Below, in pieces: positions 4,589-6,785 of a stretch of 6,785 nt of DNA (its first letter is position 1; every line of letters begins with the position of its first letter). Source of the DNA: Acidobacteriota bacterium (GTDB taxonomy: Bacteria; Acidobacteriota; Terriglobia; Acidiferrales; 2-02-FULL-67-57); NCBI GenBank assembly GCA_016189965.1, contig JACPRL010000054.1, forward strand, positions 1-6,785, written 5' to 3'. Below the pieces are notes generated by a model. The model did not search any database and had not been told where the DNA came from. It was given only the letters and a program-made list of their open reading frames with translations. Position numbers and translations under genes: made by a program.

Positions 4589-6785
4589 AGGATATCGAGC
4601 GCCATCTGCTTGCAGTTCGCGCCCACTTCACCGGCGGGGCCGACGCAGGAGGGGCAGCCGGCGGCGCACGCGCAGTGGCGGATGAGGGCGAGCGTTTTTT
4701 CCAGCAGCTCGTCGGAGAGCTCGAAAAGGGGCTGGGAGAAGCCGATGCCGCCGGGGTAGTTGTCGTAAAGATAGATGTTGGGCTCGAAGTAGGACGGCCG
4801 TTCGGCCGGATGGGGAACGACAGGCTGCTCAGAGGATTGATTCTCGCCGAGAGCAGCGGCGAGGTCGCGCGGGTCGCACATCAGGAGCAGGGTGGCGACG
4901 GAACGCAAGGCGTTGCGGAGAGCGCGCAGGCCGTTCTGGCGGTCGTCGGGCGAATAGGAAAGGGAATCGAGGAAGCCGCGGCGCAGCGTGAGCCAGAAAG
5001 CGGTGGTGTGCATCTCCTGCTCGGGCAGCTCGAGCTTGCCGGCGCCGACGTTTTCGAAAGTGTGGAACTTGAGCTTCTTGAAGCCGACCACCTGGGTGCG
5101 GATGTCCACTTCGCCGTGCTGGCGCGCGGCCAACGCGTCCTTTTCATCGCCAAGCCCGGCGGCGGCGAAAGTGTCAAGGACGCGCACGTTGGTGTAGGAG
5201 ATGGCGTCGGTGAAGTACTCGGAGTGGACTTCGCGGACGTAGGCTTTGCGGCCCTCGTAGTCGAGGCGCTCGACCTGGTACTGGCGACTCTCGTGGAGGT
5301 AGATGGCTTTTTCGTGCAGCGTGGTCAGGGCGCTCGGGAAGTCCACCTCGGCGATGACTTCGGTGCCGCGGGTGGTGTCAACGACGACGAAGTTGTCGGA
5401 AGAGACTGAGCGGAGGCTGACGGCGTCGGCGGGGTAGGCTTCGTTCGTCCAGTGCCACTGGGCGTCGCTGGCGCGGTGGAGGAAGCCGCGCTCGGCGAGG
5501 AATTCACACAGCATGCGGAGGTCAACGTCGCCGAAGCGTTCGTCCTCGCGCAGCGGGAGCTCAAAGGCAGCGCACTTGAGGTGGCTGACGAGGATTTCCA
5601 GGTTGTCCGGGTTGATGAAGGCGTGCTCGGGGGAGCGGCCGAAGAAGTAGTCCGGGTTCTGCACGATGAACTGGTCGAGCGGCGCCGAGGAGGCGACCAG
5701 CACGGCGGCCGAAGCGCCGCTGCGGCGCCCGGCACGGCCGGCGCGCTGCCAGAGGGAAGCGAGTGTTCCGGGATAGCCGGCCAGCACGGCAGCGTCGAGC
5801 GAGCCGATGTCAATGCCGAGCTCGAGCGCGTTGGTGGCGACGACGCCGCGCACGGCGCCGGCGCGCAAGCCGCGCTCGATTTCGCGGCGCTCCTGCGGCA
5901 GGTAGCCGCCGCGGTAGCCGCGGATGTCCGAAGGCGCGCCGGGTCGGTGCGCTTCGCGCTGGCGCAGGCCGGTGAGAAGGAGTTCGGTGATGAGGCGGCT
6001 ATTGGCGAAGACGATGGTCTGGCAGCCGTGAGCGAGGAAGCCGGCGGCGAGGCGCGTGGCTTCGTTGACGTAGCTGCGACGGATGCCGAGGAAGCGGTTG
6101 ACCACCGGCGGGTTGTAGAAGACGAAGTACTTGGCCGCCGCCGGGGCGCCGCTCTCAGCAACCAACTCGACCCGCGCTTCCAGCAGCCGCTCGGCCAGCT
6201 CCTGCGGGTTGGCAATGGTGGCCGACGAGCAGATGAACTGCGGCGCGGCGCCGTAGAAGCGGCAGAGGCGGCGCAGGCGGCGCAGCACGTTGGCGGTGTG
6301 CGAGCCGAAGACACCGCGGTAGGTGTGGAGCTCATCGAGGACAACGAAGCGGAGGTTTTCGAACAGGCGCTGCCAGCGGGTGTGGTGCGGCAGGATGCCG
6401 GTGTGCAGCATGTCGGGGTTGGACAGCACGATGTGGCCCTGGGCGCGGATGGCCTGGCGGGCGTCGGCTGGCGTGTCACCGTCGTAGGTGAAGACGCAGA
6501 TGTTTTCGTCGAGGCGGTCGGTGAGGTCGTAGAGTTCAGCGAGCTGGTCCTGGGCGAGGGCTTTGGTGGGGAAGAGGTAGAGCGCGCGGCTGGCGGGGTC
6601 GGCGAGAATCCGGTTCAGGACCGGCAGGTTGTAGCAGAGCGTCTTGCCGCTCGCGGTCGGCGTTACGATGACGACGTTCTGGCCGGCGCGCGCCAGCTCC
6701 GCCGCCTGCGCCTGGTGCGTATAGAGCTCGGCGATGCCTTTGGCTTCATAGACCGCACGCAGCCGCGCGTCCACCCAGTCGGGGA
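4564..6785 (-). CDS. mrfA: MrfA/YprA-like DExH helicase with DUF1998 zinc-binding C-terminus (5' end outside window)
   Basis: The frame continues upstream of GTG 6774 as PDWV..., so the start lies outside the window; residues here are numbered from that GTG. The superfamily 2 motifs are in order: LYTHQAQA at 18-25, Walker A TPTASGKT at 38-45, LFPTKALAQDQ at 67-77, DELH at 147-150, SSATI at 183-187, TIVFANSR at 253-260, ATNALELGID at 313-322 and QRAGRAGR at 343-350. A winged-helix/linker region leads to the DUF1998 region, ending with DNYPGGIGFSQPLFE at 671-685 and the four-cysteine cluster C701, C703, C707, C710 (CACAAGCPSCVGP), which binds zinc in this family. MrfA of B. subtilis is a 3'-5' ATP-dependent DNA helicase that works with MrfB against mitomycin C lesions. 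Here the paired exonuclease gene lies directly downstream, which supports the same role by inference. The visible 736 residues are close to the full family length (about 750), so little is missing. The last residues, NLKSQI, and the stop come from an AT-rich repeat. Confidence 0.9.
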   Translation of the reverse strand, partial: PDWVDARLRAVYEAKGIAELYTHQAQAAELARAGQNVVIVTPTASGKTLCYNLPVLNRILADPASRALYLFPTKALAQDQLAELYDLTDRLDENICVFTYDGDTPADARQAIRAQGHIVLSNPDMLHTGILPHHTRWQRLFENLRFVVLDELHTYRGVFGSHTANVLRRLRRLCRFYGAAPQFICSSATIANPQELAERLLEARVELVAESGAPAAAKYFVFYNPPVVNRFLGIRRSYVNEATRLAAGFLAHGCQTIVFANSRLITELLLTGLRQREAHRPGAPSDIRGYRGGYLPQERREIERGLRAGAVRGVVATNALELGIDIGSLDAAVLAGYPGTLASLWQRAGRAGRRSGASAAVLVASSAPLDQFIVQNPDYFFGRSPEHAFINPDNLEILVSHLKCAAFELPLREDERFGDVDLRMLCEFLAERGFLHRASDAQWHWTNEAYPADAVSLRSVSSDNFVVVDTTRGTEVIAEVDFPSALTTLHEKAIYLHESRQYQVERLDYEGRKAYVREVHSEYFTDAISYTNVRVLDTFAAAGLGDEKDALAARQHGEVDIRTQVVGFKKLKFHTFENVGAGKLELPEQEMHTTAFWLTLRRGFLDSLSYSPDDRQNGLRALRNALRSVATLLLMCDPRDLAAALGENQSSEQPVVPHPAERPSYFEPNIYLYDNYPGGIGFSQPLFELSDELLEKTLALIRHCACAAGCPSCVGPAGEVGANCKQMALDILCNLKSQI

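Noticed and set aside
4480..5409. Plus-strand open frame (309 residues) opposite the helicase C-terminus
   Set aside because: It is compositionally biased (G, A, V, E) with no recognisable motif and lies antisense to the well-supported DUF1998 region. It is a shadow of the real gene.
5325..6479. Minus-strand open frame (384 residues) in another frame of the helicase gene
   Set aside because: It is a serine/alanine/threonine/proline-rich shadow translation, and the correct frame contains all helicase motifs in order.
6772..6774. GTG as the start codon of the helicase gene
   Set aside because: The same frame stays open to the window edge and reads PDWV before DARLRAVYEAKG, which looks like family sequence. 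The codon is most likely an internal valine.

Overview
The window is G+C-rich (about two thirds G+C by eye), densely packed bacterial chromosome. I infer an Acidobacteriota-like organism or a similar high-GC environmental lineage. The reasons are the style of the TPR/beta-sandwich plus O-antigen-ligase pair, the small conserved hypothetical protein, and short AT-rich dispersed repeats in GC-rich DNA. This assignment is from memory of protein families and is not proven by the sequence. No rRNA, tRNA, transposase, phage gene or CRISPR array is visible.

Layout, left to right. (1) Positions 1-1982, plus strand: the C-terminal part of a TPR/beta-sandwich protein overlaps by ATGA a multi-membrane-spanning O-antigen ligase/polymerase family protein. 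Together they look like the end of a surface-polysaccharide operon. (2) Positions 1983-3272, plus strand: a near-consensus sigma-70-type promoter and a strong ribosome binding site precede an 84-residue conserved hypothetical protein. It is followed by an atypical short-chain dehydrogenase/reductase of the NmrA/NDUFA9-like kind. (3) Positions 3273-3328: a short gap between convergent genes that holds two perfect back-to-back hairpins. (4) Positions 3329-6785, minus strand: a two-gene operon encoding a DExH helicase with a C-terminal zinc-binding DUF1998 region (MrfA/YprA type, 5' end outside the window) and a DEDD-type exonuclease with C-terminal TPRs (MrfB/YprB type). In Bacillus subtilis this pair repairs mitomycin C damage, so a DNA-repair role is inferred here.

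The most unusual structure is at the mrfA-mrfB junction. Three copies of an AT-rich, palindromic repeat (core CTCAAATTTGAG-like) lie within 4343-4587. One copy supplies both the last codons and stop of mrfA and the start region of mrfB. The other two are read through in frame inside mrfB, and the last of them ends about ten residues before the catalytic DLET motif. A dispersed repeat has therefore been turned into protein sequence in a repair nuclease, and it also forms the translational junction of the operon.
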